Source of the DNA: Catonia carolina
Taxonomy: Eukaryota > Arthropoda > Insecta > Hemiptera > Achilidae
Reading direction: 5' to 3'
NCBI GenBank assembly: GCA_035578175.1
Contig: JAQMRL010000004.1
Span: 42,179,401 to 42,243,400, forward strand
DNA length: 64,000 bases
The notes under the pieces were generated by a model that did not search any database, was not told the DNA's origin, and was given only the letters and a program-made list of their open reading frames with translations. Within the stretch, counting starts at the first letter, position 1; every line of letters starts with the position of its first letter. Made by a program: the position numbers and the translations under genes. Below, piece by piece: positions 22,670-33,260 of the stretch.

Positions 22670-23643
22670 GAGCGCAATTTTGCCTAAATTTAGTTAAAAC
22701 TGCCTTTAAAATCAAAAAGAAATGTTCTAATGCTTTAATTTTGTATTGAAGTAAAATATTTTTTGTAAAATCGTTATTGAATGTGTTTTACTGATAGTCA
22801 AGTAAATTTTGCTTGAATTTTTGTTGAATTTGGTGTTTTATTTGTCTGTTACTAAACTGTAGGCTACTGGTAAATTTTGAACTTTTTTCAAACGTGTATA
22901 AAATGCTGATTTTTTTATAAAAGTAGTGTTAGCACTAGGTATTACACGTAAGTTTTTTTTCAGCTTATTATACATTGGCGTTACCACTAATGTAGAACGT
23001 AAAAAAGTGACTAAACACAGAAAGCCGTTCAGGTTTTAAGTCCTGTTTGGGTGGGAAGAAGTATAGAATTTGACAAAGTTGTTGTTATTAGGTCATCAGC
23101 CGAAAGGCTGGTTTGAACCTGTAGAGGTTTTACTAAGTAAAACGAGGAGTGAGGTAGTTTACCATTGACTTCCTCACTGAATGGAAAAGTAAGTTTATCA
23201 GCATGCCGAGCCCTCTGAAAAGCACGTATTCTCCACTCTGCAAATGACACCTTCACTTCATTGACCACAGGGTCTGGCTGTATAATGAAATACATTACTT
23301 TCAGAGGTGATAACTCTGATTAGTGTCTTTTACACATCTACCTCTTCTGTTCTTAAATGATTCAGTCATTTAATTGGCTGACCATGTGATAAGAAACAGA
23401 ACTATTTATTTTAGCCTTGCAACGAACAGATTGAATAATAACAAAGTTATAATTGACAAAGTTATGAAATAATTTATTTGTGGACAAGAAGCATTTTCTG
23501 TAGAAACAGGGTGTAAATTTCAAGTTCCTAAAACCTACTGAAATTTTGTTACAATAATGAAAAGATAATACTGCTACTTATTGCCTGTTCTGAAAAATCA
23601 CCAGAATGGAGTTAACACCTTTTAATTTTTAGGTACAGAATTA
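22670..23643 (+). repeat. Family E repeat, copy 2, split by a family A insertion
   Basis: Inverted relative to copy 1 at 12797-13392 and collinear with it throughout, except for the 370-bp family A copy at 23081-23450 and its duplicated target. Removing these leaves about 592 bp against 596 bp in copy 1. Confidence 0.8.
23081..23450 (-). mobile_element. Family A retroposon, copy inserted in family E
   Basis: Reverse-strand copy from GTTGTTATTAGGTCATCAGC (3' end) to TTGCAACGAACAGATTGAAT. The first 50 or so bases of the 5' end are absent. Near-identical flanks TTTGACAAAGTT (ending 23080) and ATTGACAAAGTT (ending about 23463) are the target duplication. The empty site is visible in family E copy 1. 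Confidence 0.85.
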
Positions 23644-24477
23644 TATAAACTCATTGGTTTATTGTTTGGAAGTTATTTGTAATTATTATTAATCATTACC
23701 GTAATCGTTGTGTGGTAAACATAAGGGTTGTGATAGCAAAGTTCTCCAAGATTATCTTCCGGAAATTTTGTCTCATAATAAACACGTTTAACCGTCTCAT
23801 GTTTTCCAAGACACATAACAATTAAGAATGTATTAATGGATTTAAAGATTAAATGTTAGGTTACTAGGTTTCGGATTTTGTAATGGCGCTTAGGTATATA
23901 GCAATAAAATGGAGTGTTAAATAGTTTATATATGTCGGATCGTTTAAAATTCAGTTACTGTATCAGTTTAGGGGTTGGTTAAGTTTAGTGAGGTGTTGGA
24001 TTTGAAACTGAAATCTCATTGGTGTTATTAAGATCGTATATTTAGATATATAAGTTAAACTAGAAACCCATCTTAAGTGTTACTGCTTTAACACAACCAA
24101 AATCATGCTGTGCATTGAAATTACTATTTATATAATATTGTTATGCAAGGGTTAATTATTACTTAAAGATTTTAATTTGAACAGTTGTAACTAAACGTGT
24201 GATTATAAAACAAAAATAAACTGTGTTTCAATTTAAATTATTAATCAGTTAACTTTTCATTTTTTGTCTATCAAAAATGGCGTACTTTTCATCAGTTATA
24301 ACTAAATTATATTTCTTATATCCATGGTCAGTTAAACGAAATTTAAATTGATATTTCGTCATTGTCAATTTTTTTTTGTTAGCTGTCTATAAAAATTTGA
24401 TAACATTTTCCTAAAAACCTATCATTCAATCTTTTTATCGATTTCTTTACAATGATATTCTACACTCAATTTTTTTT
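23644..24477. other. AT-rich DNA, nothing recognised
   Basis: No repeats or coding recognised. Confidence 0.4.
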
Positions 24478-24725
24478 GTCTTTAATTTTTATTACGGTAG
24501 GCTACTGTACATTCAGACCAAAAGGTTTATACTCCATTTTCACTTGAGACGTCGCACAGGTGGAAAGTTCCTCGTAACTAGATCACGGGGTAGTTGGTTT
24601 GGCTGGTCATCTAGTCGTTCGTGAAATTTACTATACAAAGATGCGGTTAGCTCCTTTACTGTCGGAATTTTGAAATCGTCGTGGAGGGTTTTATTGCTTA
24701 CATAAAAAGGAGCGCGAGAAGCAAT
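24478..24725 (-). mobile_element. Jockey-type LINE, 3' fragment
   Basis: Reverse-complement match to 38800-39120. Shared text includes GGAATTTTGAAATCGTCGTG, GAGGGTTTTATTGCTTACAT and GTTTGGCTGGTCATCTAG. It covers the end of the reverse-transcriptase protein and the 3' untranslated part, with an internal deletion relative to that copy. Confidence 0.7.
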
Positions 24726-24868
24726 TCTTAAGAATACTCAAATTTAAATTCATAAAAATTAAAATGTATTATTTTTGGTATTTTTGTAATAATTAGAATA
24801 CATTTTTATTGTTAAAAGTATAAACTGAGACAGCTGTCTCTGTGGTATCCATGATCTTTTTTATATTT

Positions 24869-24962
24869 CTAATGTGTGCAATTTAGCAACCTTATGACCC
24901 AATGTGATGAACATATGTATTGGCTTGTAAATGGGGTGTTGTCTTTTGTACATATTCAGCAA
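24869..24962 (-). mobile_element. SINE family B, 3' scrap
   Basis: AATGTGTGCAATTTAGCAAC, then CTTATGACCCAATG and TGTAAATGGGGTGTTGTC match the 3' body of family B on the reverse strand. The head is absent. Confidence 0.55.
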
Positions 24963-25720
24963 CCGAAAAAAAATCAATTTTTTAATTTTATTTGTGAAAC
25001 CAGGTAAATTTACCAGGATTCCATGTATTTCTGTAATACAAGCCTAGCGGGTTGTACATCATACAATAGTGCACAAAAATTGAAGTGTTAAAGAACCCAC
25101 TCCGTGATATTTGTAAAATAAATAATTTTACAATTTTAGTAAATTTATATTTTGACGAACAATTGTTTTCTTGTAAATTATTTTCTGAAAAAGTTAGTAG
25201 GTAGGCATGTGTATTGTTTTTTATGCGTTAATTTGAAGTAACAGTAAATTTAAAAAAATATTCGCATAAAATGATATTTCTTTACGTAAATAATTGATTT
25301 TCTTGGTAATTAACTTCGTAAATGGTGTGTAATGCTAGAACAAACTTAACATTTGATCTGCGATGATGATAGCTTGTGTCTTAGTTTGTTTTTATAATTA
25401 TCGCTATTTCCTGTATAACATTATAATTACACCATTTCTTAACCAATTTGAATACTAATTAAAACCACAAAAACGAATCATTGGATCGTTGATGTAGATT
25501 GTTTGGTTAAGTTTAGTAGTTTCTTCCATTTTTAACGAGTTTAATTCCATTTTAAAAATTTGTTCAAATTTTTCGTAAAAGAATTAAATATTTCTGTAAA
25601 ACAGTAAAAAGTATAAAATACAGATTCCTTTTTAAAAGTCACAAAACTTTTTGAATTTTTGCTGTTACTTACTGTTATTCGGTTACTGAATGTTTGGTTT
25701 CAACATGTAATAATTTACTG
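24963..25720. other. AT-rich DNA, nothing recognised
   Basis: No supported feature. Confidence 0.4.
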
Positions 25721-25802
25721 ATCCTAGCCAGGAATCGAATCCGGGACTCAGCATATCCCACTTGCCGTTTATCACTCTAATCATTGCGCCAAGGAGTTGG
25801 CA
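25721..25802 (-). mobile_element. tRNA-derived SINE head (family H)
   Basis: The reverse strand reads CTCCTTGGCGCAATGATTAG (A box region), AGTGATAAACGGCAAG, then GGATTCGATTCCTGGC (B box and T arm) and TAGGATCAG. The acceptor ends do not pair, so it is not an intact tRNA. It resembles 42470-42540. Confidence 0.6.
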
Positions 25803-26750
25803 TAACTTTAAATTGAAATGATATAAATTAATTCATATAAATTAGGTATATTAAATTGTTATAATTTATGTATCTAGAAAAAAACAAGAGTATTTTTATT
25901 TTTATGCAGTATTTTTGTAGAAAAATTCAAGAAAATGTAAAGTTAAAATACTTTTTCCAGATAGTAGCTTTATTCCCAGAGTTCTTCTTATTGTATTATG
26001 AAATTGGAAAATTGAAAGAGTTTTTTTATTATTCGCACCGTAATTAGTTTTTAAAAATTGAATTATTTCATTAAAGAACTGGAGATAAAAATTTGATTTC
26101 TTTTGTGTAAAGTAAAAATTGAATAAAAGAATGAGAATACGTTTTTCTAATAAAGAAAATAGGAAGAGTGAATGGTTTTGAAGTCGATGAAGTGGTAAAA
26201 ATTGTTGCCGTTTTGCGATTCCGTTTCATTTACCCTAGCAAAATGCAATTCAGACTAACTGACTGCACGTTATTAAAACGGTTATGTTAGGTACTGTAAC
26301 GAAACAATATGACTTCATTAAAACTGCCATTCTATTTTGAAAATTTGTGTACCATTGCACAGCGATAATCAATTTCTCTACAAATCACTTTTACTTTTTA
26401 CATTGTCATGAATTTGTTTCTAATTATGTAATTATTGTTTTTTGTCTTGTTGTTTAAAGTTTATGTTCGGCTGTATAATTTAAATTCATTAATAACTTGA
26501 GTATGTAAGTATATATTCTGACCATAATAATAACAATATTAATTCAATATAAGATTTGTGACGTTTATTCCGGGTTCTTTTAAATCTACTTATTTATGAA
26601 TAGGTAATAAAACTTTCTTTTAAAATGTTTAACAAAGATTTATTACAATTAATTATGTTAATTTTATGACGTATGCCATAGTTTATATCATTTAACCGCA
26701 CTTTACCTTTAATTTGTGTTTAATTCAACCGAAATATTAAATGCATTTAT
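25803..26750. other. AT-rich DNA, nothing recognised
   Basis: No supported feature. Confidence 0.4.
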
Positions 26751-27006
26751 AATGCAAATTAAATGCATTCAGTTGTAATGCTGTGTAAGTATGATTGCGG
26801 TGACTGGTTTTTTGCCTAACCCTATTTTTTTAGCCCTGGAACTAGCAGATTGAGTGCAAAAAATAATTTAACACTCCTCCTGCTTGCTATGGGCAAAAAA
26901 GCATGGGCATGTAATGCAAATTAAATGCATTAGTGCATTAAATGCAAAATTGTAATGCCTATGTAAGTGTGATTGTGTGTTACTGGTTTTCTGCCTAACC
27001 TTATTT
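26751..27006. repeat. Duplicated ~85-bp flanks around a family A 5' scrap
   Basis: AATGCAAATTAAATGCATT, with downstream TTGTAATGC, GTAAGT and GGTTTTTTGCCTAACC, occurs from 26751 and again from 26913. The copies are 162 bases apart and moderately diverged. Between them, at about 26831-26896, lies the reverse-strand 5' end of family A (CTAGCAGATTGAGTGC, CTCCTGCTTGCTATGGG). Confidence 0.7.
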
Positions 27007-27040
27007 AATAACATAAAATACGTGTTCGGTATTTGATCAG

Positions 27041-27184
27041 TTTGTTGTTTAGGGCTTCAGCCGAAAGGCTGATTTGGACCTCTCTAGTCTAGAGGGGTCT
27101 AAGTAAAGACAGGAGTGAAGTGGTTTACTCCTGCCTTCCTCACTGAGTGAAAAAGTATGATTATCAGCACGCCAGGCCCTCTGA
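27041..27184 (-). mobile_element. Family A retroposon, 3' fragment
   Basis: The reverse strand starts GTTGTTTAGGGCTTCAGCCG and runs to CACGCCAGGCCCTCTGAA. It is truncated there, about 190 bases before a forward family A copy, forming an inverted pair. Confidence 0.75.
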
Positions 27185-27375
27185 ATAAAAACATGGGCAA
27201 TAACATTGGAAGGAGTTGGGGTTGTAAACGGGTCGGAAGACCTAATTATTGCTTTAATTTGGTGAATTGCTTAAATTTTTCCGTTTGGTTGTTTTTGAGA
27301 TTGAGCTCGTCAAACACAACGGACATCTTTCGTGACGTGCCTACACTTATTTTATATAAGTGTAATTATATAAAT

Positions 27376-27716
27376 GGCAGGTGGAGTTTTAAATTATTTG
27401 CACTCGATCTGCTAGATCTAGGGCTACAAAAAATAGTTCTGTTTCTTATCACATGGTCAGCCAATTATATGACTAAAGTATTTAAGAAGAGAAGCGATAG
27501 AGATGTAAAAAACACTTGTCAGAGTTATCCCTGTAGACCCTGTAGTGAATGAAGTGACGGTGTCATTTGCAGGGTGGAAAGAATATGCTTTTCAGAAAGC
27601 CTGGTATGCTGATTAGCAGAGTTTTCCACTCAGTGAAGTAGGGATAGTAAACCACCTCACTCGTTTTACTTAGTAAAGCCTCTAGAGGTAAACAGCTCTT
27701 CGGCTGATGACCTAAA
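27376..27716 (+). mobile_element. Family A retroposon with internal deletion
   Basis: From GGCAGGTGGAGTTTTAAATT to CTCTTCGGCTGATGACCTAA. It lacks the first bases of the 5' end and the internal AATGAATTTCATTATACAG block. The forward frame at 27157-27552 crosses these repeats and is not a gene. Confidence 0.8.
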
Positions 27717-28990
27717 AAAATCTGTAATTGGTAAATTTCATTTCTTGTTACTCATGTTAAGAATTTTTTTTAAATTTAATTTCGTTCATCATACTATTGC
27801 ATTTTGTTCATTTTATTAAAAAGGATCAACCCTATTTAATATTCATAGTAACTGTTTGTTTTTGATTTTTTTAAGGTTCGTTCTGCTGCATGTTCTTATG
27901 TTTCGCTAATTTTACCTTTTTGTGTTCACTCTAAATTTCTTTAGCGAGAAATTTCGCTAAAGAAAAACTGTTCGTTAGTTTTAAGTAACTAGTTGCATTA
28001 AAAAAAACTTTTATTTCTTTTTGTTTTACGTCACTTGTTTATGTTTCTGAAACTTGTTAAATTGTTTATACTCATTAAAGTGTTTAAATTTTCCTATGTA
28101 AACTCTTGTCATTAATACTTCTTATTTTAACTTGTCATACATAATGTATTCTATTTTGTTGAGTATTGTGAACCGGATAATTAAATCAAATCATCTTTCG
28201 AAACAAATTTTTGAACCTATGAATAATTCAAAAAAATTCAATTGTATTTGACGGAATGACGTTCAAATTTTATTAAAATTGCATAGTATGATTGGCGTTT
28301 GTCAATATTATTTAGCTACTACTATTTGCCAAAATATGAATTGACACGTGGCATTTTTATATTAATCTAATATATAGTAGCCCTACTTGTTATTTTTCGG
28401 AATTTCAACATATCAATGTGCAGTAGCTACGTTTGTGACCATCTTATTAAAAAATCCATTACAGTGACATCTTTGAAATTGAAACAAGTCGTTGAAATTG
28501 GGTACGGTTAGGCATAAATGATACATGTACACATTATTATAGAAAACAAGAAAAAGTGAATATGATTAAGCGATGGTGTGTGTGTGTATTTTATGTGCGC
28601 GTACGTCATGAAATGATTAAACGGAAAAGAAAAAAGGGTGATTGACAGTTTGTGCCAAGTGCAGATGACAATGAGTTCCAATACCATTCCAAAATCTGCC
28701 CTCATCATTTTATTTCATTTCAAAATCACCAATAAACTTTTCACCTTTCTATCTGTATCAATTCATCTTTGCCTTACTTCCTAAAATGTTTGCTTTTTTC
28801 ATTTGATTGACAGTTACATGTAACATACTCGTATATTGTACTATATTATGTAAAGTATGTGTTATAAATTTTTGATGTTATACTAAATAGAAAATTAATT
28901 TTTATGTTTTTTTTTGTTTTAAAAACTCATAATTTTCTAATTAGATGCTTAGGTAAATTGTAGTCCTATTGTTGAATAAAAATCTGGTGT
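27717..28990. other. AT-rich DNA, nothing recognised
   Basis: No dispersed family. A short GTGTGTGTGTAT stretch occurs near 28577. Confidence 0.4.
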
Positions 28991-29645
28991 GACTCATTTG
29001 CACGACTTTATCTTGCCATGTAAATAAATTACTTAATTTTATAATCATGAGTGAATGATGCTCAATGAAAATCAAATAATTAAACCTCTGTTTGGCCTGA
29101 AATAAAAGTTGTTGACTTTTTTATTTTTCTATAAATTTAATTTTACGGGAGTGAAAAGTGGGTGATAGGGGCTGTAGAAAGGAAGAGGATAGAAGCTTTT
29201 GAAATGTGTTATTAGAAAATGTTAAAGATTTAGTGGGTGGACAAAATAAGTAATTTAGAAGTTAGACGATTGGATGACAAAATAAATATATGGAAACATC
29301 TTACCAGAAGAAGGTTTAGGCTTGTGAGGCATATCTTAAAACATCCAGGTATTGTTCTATCAATAATGGAGGGTAATATTGAGGGAGTGAATTGTAGAGG
29401 CAAAAATTAGAATATATAAAGCAAATTACAAAAGATGTAGCGTGTTACCGGTATGTAGATATGAAATGACTTGCGCAAAATAGAACAGATTAGAAAACTG
29501 CGTCAAACCAGTCGAAAGACTGATGATAAAAAAATTTTAATCATATAAACTTTTGTCGTAAAATGAATACAAAAAATCTGTAATCTTTAATATTAAAAAA
29601 TTCCATTTTTTATCGATTTGATGATAAAAATAGAGAAAACTAAGT
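28991..29645 (-). mobile_element. Family C element, copy 5, interrupted by a LINE
   Basis: Two reverse-strand blocks of family C, 28991-29147 and 29545-29645, are collinear in the family consensus (ATAAATTTAATTTTAC then ATATAAACTTTTGTCG). A LINE 3' end sits exactly between them. Only the 3' half of C is preserved. Confidence 0.7.
29148..29544 (+). mobile_element. 5'-truncated LINE, reverse-transcriptase tail, GATGATAAAA-type 3' end
   Basis: The forward strand reads EKWVIGAVERKRIEAFEMC, matching the W.I....KRIEAFEMWCYR motif. It continues with WKHLTRRRFRLVRHILKHPG and SIMEGNIEG, the tail of an endonuclease-reverse-transcriptase. Stops are present. The 3' end AAACCAGTCGAAAGACTGATG is followed by an A-rich end. 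It is inserted in family C copy 5. Confidence 0.8.
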
Positions 29646-29671
29646 GTTCTATTGTCCTGGCTTCTGTATCC

Positions 29672-29770
29672 AGTAAACAAAAATAAAACTTCCAGATCCG
29701 ATGAAGGATCAATCCCAGAAACTTCAGCTTAATTACTCGTAGCTCTATCTTATCGACTGGACCACAGTTG
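29672..29770 (-). mobile_element. tRNA-like SINE fragment
   Basis: The reverse strand reads TGTGGTCCAGTCGATAAG (A-box-like) and, about 50 bases on, CTGGGATTGATCCTTC (B-box-like), then GGATCTGGAAG. It does not fold as a complete tRNA. Confidence 0.4.
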
Positions 29771-30114
29771 ACAGTAATATAATTTTTTTTTAAATATGTA
29801 CCTACTTTAAAATCGTTTTAAATGATCTCTCATAACAAAAGTATTATTTAAAATGATATGATAGTTGCTAAGCAATGTCTAATCAAGTGGATGTGTTACA
29901 TTATCAAGCTTTGTTTAGCGATATATTAAAAGTTTACCTTACTGAAGAAAGGCTATTGAACTTTTGTGAAGCGGAAATTAAAAATCTCGTCGAGTACGGA
30001 ACCGACTGAAAAGTAGCTGTTAGGAAATTTGTAAAGTAAACAAAACCTAAGTGACTCCATTAAAAATGTAGGCTACCTATTCATGATTTTTTTTCAAATC
30101 TTAGAAATAAAAAA
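29771..30114. other. AT-rich DNA, nothing recognised
   Basis: No supported feature. Confidence 0.4.
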
Positions 30115-30172
30115 AAACTGGTTTGAAACACTCACACAATATTCTCGTGCCAATAAAAATAATGAACAATAC

Positions 30173-30184
30173 AACCTAACATTT
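30173..30184 (+). repeat. Target-site duplication of a SINE B insertion
   Basis: AACCTAACATTT here recurs exactly at 30432-30443. The two copies bracket the family B SINE inside family C copy 6. Confidence 0.85.
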
Positions 30185-30431
30185 TTTAAATTTTTTTTAT
30201 CCTTAATGTGTGTACGTTGCAATCTGTTCAATTCAGAACAATAAGCAACCCCATGACCCGATGAGATGAGGATGATGTGTATGACGTGTAAATGAAGTGT
30301 AGTCTTGTACAGACCCAGGCCGATCATTCCTGAGAGAGTACGGTTAATTGAACCCCAACCATCAAAGTACACCGGTAACCACTGTCTAGTATTCAAATCC
30401 GTATAAAAGTAACTACCTTCACTAGGATTTG
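30185..30431 (-). mobile_element. SINE family B, 5'-truncated, inserted in family C
   Basis: Reverse-strand copy. The A-rich 3' tail appears as the T-run at about 30185-30200. The 3' body is GTGTGTACGTTGCAATCTG and the middle GGCCGATCATTCCTGAGAG. The truncated head ends at the B box (CTAGGATTTGAAC). It is flanked by 12-base duplications. Confidence 0.85.
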
Positions 30432-31482
30432 AACCTAACATTTGTAATTAAACATTACGAATAAACAAAAAAACTAATCTCAATAAACAAAACCTAATTT
30501 TAATCATAAGTGAAAGACACAAAATGAAAATCTACCTCAGTTTGGCTTAAAAATACGGAAAATCCTTTTTCACGCTAAAATAGGCTCTGTAGAGAAAATG
30601 CTCTAAATAAAAGTTGTAGATCTTTTAATTTCCTATAAATTTGATTATACACTTTTGTCGTAAAATGTATAATAAGGCTGAAAATCGTAAAAAAATCGAC
30701 TTTTATACGTTTTCGTGAGAAAGAAAAACAGAAAATTGCTAATTACCGCTAAACTAACTAGCGTTATACAAAAAAAATTAAATTTTTTGTATAACCCTTA
30801 GTTATTTAAAAAGTTATACAAGAATTTCAGCAGACAACATGACGCCTACCCTATCTTGTAAAGCATAAAATATTTAGTAAACTGGCAATTTAAAAAAAAA
30901 TCCTAGGACCATTTTTTGAGAAAATCGCAAAAAGTGAAAAATTACGCGAATAAACTACTTCCGGTTGACCCATTTTGATGAAAATGTTAGTGTCGGATCC
31001 GGTAATGGTGTCTAACTTAAGTTTCAAGTTCGTACGATGTTCCGTTCTGAAGATATTCTGTTCACACACACAGACCATTCGCTAAAAACATGATTTTTGG
31101 GTCAGGGGGTCTGAAAACGTGTAGATCCGGTGAAAACTCGATTTCGAAAAATCGACATGAAAACAATACTTTCCTTCCTATAATATTCATACAGGCAAGA
31201 GAAAGTAAAAATTAAATTAGCACTGGAAACTATCCTTGTGAGTTTGTTAATTAGTTTCTTGAAGAATCACAGAATAATGTCTTCTGTACTTATTCAGTTC
31301 TAATAATTGGCCAAGGTTAAATCCTTTTAACATAGATAAGTTCTTGTAAATTAGCGGTGGTTTTTGCGCTCTGCTTATGAAAAGTTAAACTATTTTTCGA
31401 TATTTTCAGCTGAGATTAGCATTGTAATGAAACCTTTTTTGTTACATATTTTTATTGAAAATAAATATATTTAGTATCTGTT

Positions 31483-31494
31483 ATTACAATATTA
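31483..31494 (+). repeat. Target-site duplication of a LINE insertion
   Basis: ATTACAATATTA recurs exactly at 31993-32004 and brackets the LINE fragment between. Confidence 0.85.
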
Positions 31495-31992
31495 TAATAT
31501 GGATGCTGTGCAACCACAATCTGAGTCTGGACTTGAGAATTCGTGTGCTGAGGTGTTACATCTTTCCGGTGCTGTACTATGGTGCAGAGGCCTGGACTAC
31601 CAATAGGCAATGTGAACGAAGACTTGAGGCCTTTGAGATGTGGGTTTACAGAAGGATGCACAAAATATCTTGGACAGAGAGAGTCACAAACATGGAAGTC
31701 CTAAGGAGGATGCAGAAGGGAATGGAAGTGATGATCGAAATCAAGAAGAGAAAGCTGGTGTACCTCGGCCATGTCTTGAGAGGTCCAAAATATGAAATCC
31801 TTCATCTTGTCATCCAGGGAAAGATTATGGGCAAACGATCGGTTGGAAGAAGAAGAACCTCCTGGCTACGGAACCTGCGAGAGTGGTTTAATTTGTCATC
31901 CATCGACCTATTTAGAGCTACAGTTTCCAAGGTCAGGATTGCCATGATGCTAGCACACCTTCGTAATGGAGATGCTACATGAAGAAGAAGAG
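31495..31992 (+). mobile_element. 5'-truncated LINE insertion with GAA-repeat tail
   Basis: A 498-bp insertion whose frame stays open to the natural stop at 31980-31982. It reads LRIRVLRCYIFPVLYYGAEA, then RRLEAFEMWVYRRMHKISW, VYLGHVLRGPKYEILHLVIQ and SVGRRRTSWLRNLREWF. This is the last third of a LINE reverse transcriptase. The apparent start Met at 31455 lies in flanking DNA and is not real. The 3' end is a GAAGAAGAAGAG run instead of poly(A). With its exact flanking duplication, this is one of the youngest insertions here. Confidence 0.9.
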
Positions 31993-32004
31993 ATTACAAT
32001 ATTA

Positions 32005-32271
32005 CAAAAATTTCTAAATATGACGAAAAAGGTTCAGAAATTTGAATTACTTGCTGGAGCTTGCAGTTCTACAACTGGCTAAGATCCCTTGGCCAGAGGC
32101 GTTTTGAACATCTGTGCTGAGTACCCAGTATCGCTTATTTATACAAATCTAAGGCAAAATACACCTTAATTTACCATTTGCTAAAGAAATTTCACATTGA
32201 CAAAAATATGTTATTTTTTTTAGCCCCCAATTCTAGTGTTTTACGCAAGATTTCTTTAAAACTGATGAAAA
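32005..32271. other. AT-rich DNA, nothing recognised
   Basis: No supported feature between the LINE insertion and the pogo-like remnant. Confidence 0.4.
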
Positions 32272-32273
32272 TA

Positions 32274-32960
32274 GGGTAGACCGGGGCATGTTTACTTGGG
32301 TTTTTGATTTTGATTTTTCTAATTTTTTGTATTCCAGTTATTTACACGGTTTTCATACCCAATCGTAAGCTTTAAACTTCATTTTAACACTTTTGAACAG
32401 CCTATTACTATGATATCTTCTATGTATCTAAATCTTTTTTGAAAGAAAGTCACTTGTACCCTTATCTTTTTTGAAAGAAAGTCACCCCCCTTTAGGGGGC
32501 ATGTTTACACAGTGCCTGGGATAAGTTCACACACTTTTAAAAATTAATGAATTTAAGGTTTAATAAACTATATTAGTCAGTTTTATTACCATAAAATATT
32601 ACATTAAGTTCTGTGTATATTTTTTCATTAATATAAAATTTAAATTTATCTGGAAAAATCGTTTTCAAAATCGCTTTCACCATTGATATAAAATAAATGG
32701 AATCTGTTTCAAGCCGCCTACAATGATCATGTGCCATCTCTTACAATGGGTGCTTTATATCCACTGTGCACCAGGTTTTGATTTTTTGAATCGTTTCAAA
32801 CAGTATACACAAGCACAATTTTCATAGTCAGTTTCGTTATCAGATTTACTTAAATCATCATGTTTTTGTTTCCTAATTTTCGCTTTTTTGCTGTGCTTCT
32901 TTTTGCAGAACAAAACAGTTTTTTAGTAGCTATTTCTTTCTTTCTTGTTCATTATATCAT
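32274..32960 (-). mobile_element. pogo/Tigger-like DNA transposon remnant
   Basis: The reverse strand at about 32700-32850 reads SDNETDYENCACVYCLKRF, then KKSKPGAQWI, a stop, STHCKRWHM. This resembles the C..C...W..C..C..WxH zinc-knuckle tail found on some DDE transposases of the pogo/Tigger type; one Cys is now Ser and a stop interrupts it. The left edge is TA followed by GGGTAGACCGGGGCATG, a possible terminal repeat. GGGGCATGTTTAC recurs near 32496. A 21-base direct repeat (ATCTTTTTTGAAAGAAAGTCAC-like) lies at about 32432-32485. The other end was not found. Confidence 0.5.
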
Positions 32961-33089
32961 TTCACTGAGGTACTGAATTCTCGGCGAAATCTTTGACCCT
33001 GTATAACTCGCTAACGAAGCGTCTTCGAACCAATTTTTATATGAACGTTTTTTTAGCTACAGAATGAGCGACCGAAAGATTTCCGAAGT

Positions 33090-33260
33090 TCTGAATCACT
33101 CGGTATAAGAGAAAATGGTCCAACCATTTACTTCGCATGCCAGCTCACAAACTTTTGTACGAGCATGGAAATATAAACCTAAAAGGAAACGATGATTAGG
33201 AAGACCTAAAAAAGATGGATCCCGGAACAAGCCATTGAGCTTAATCCTTAACAGATAATG
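33090..33260 (+). mobile_element. Possible LINE 3' coding scrap
   Basis: The forward strand reads AWKYKPKRKR, a stop, then LGRPKKDG, resembling the KPKGKRKRGRPKKRW tail of LINE proteins. The match is short and degenerate. Confidence 0.35.

Larger units (their letters stand above)
30115..31215 (-). mobile_element. Family C element, copy 6, with a SINE B inserted
   Basis: Nearly complete reverse-strand copy. The 3' end is TTGAAACACTCACACAATATT and the 5' end CATACAGGCAAGAGAAAGTA near 31190-31209. It carries the usual internal blocks, including ATCTTGTAAAGCATAAAATA near 30853. A family B SINE splits it at 30185-30431 between exact 12-base duplications. Confidence 0.8.

Noticed and set aside
27157..27552. 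131-codon forward open frame
   Set aside because: It spans two family A fragments and spacer; similar frames recur in other A copies, so it is a repeat by-product.
30094..30441. 115-codon reverse open frame
   Set aside because: It lies almost wholly inside a SINE B copy and its target duplication; the peptide has no domain.
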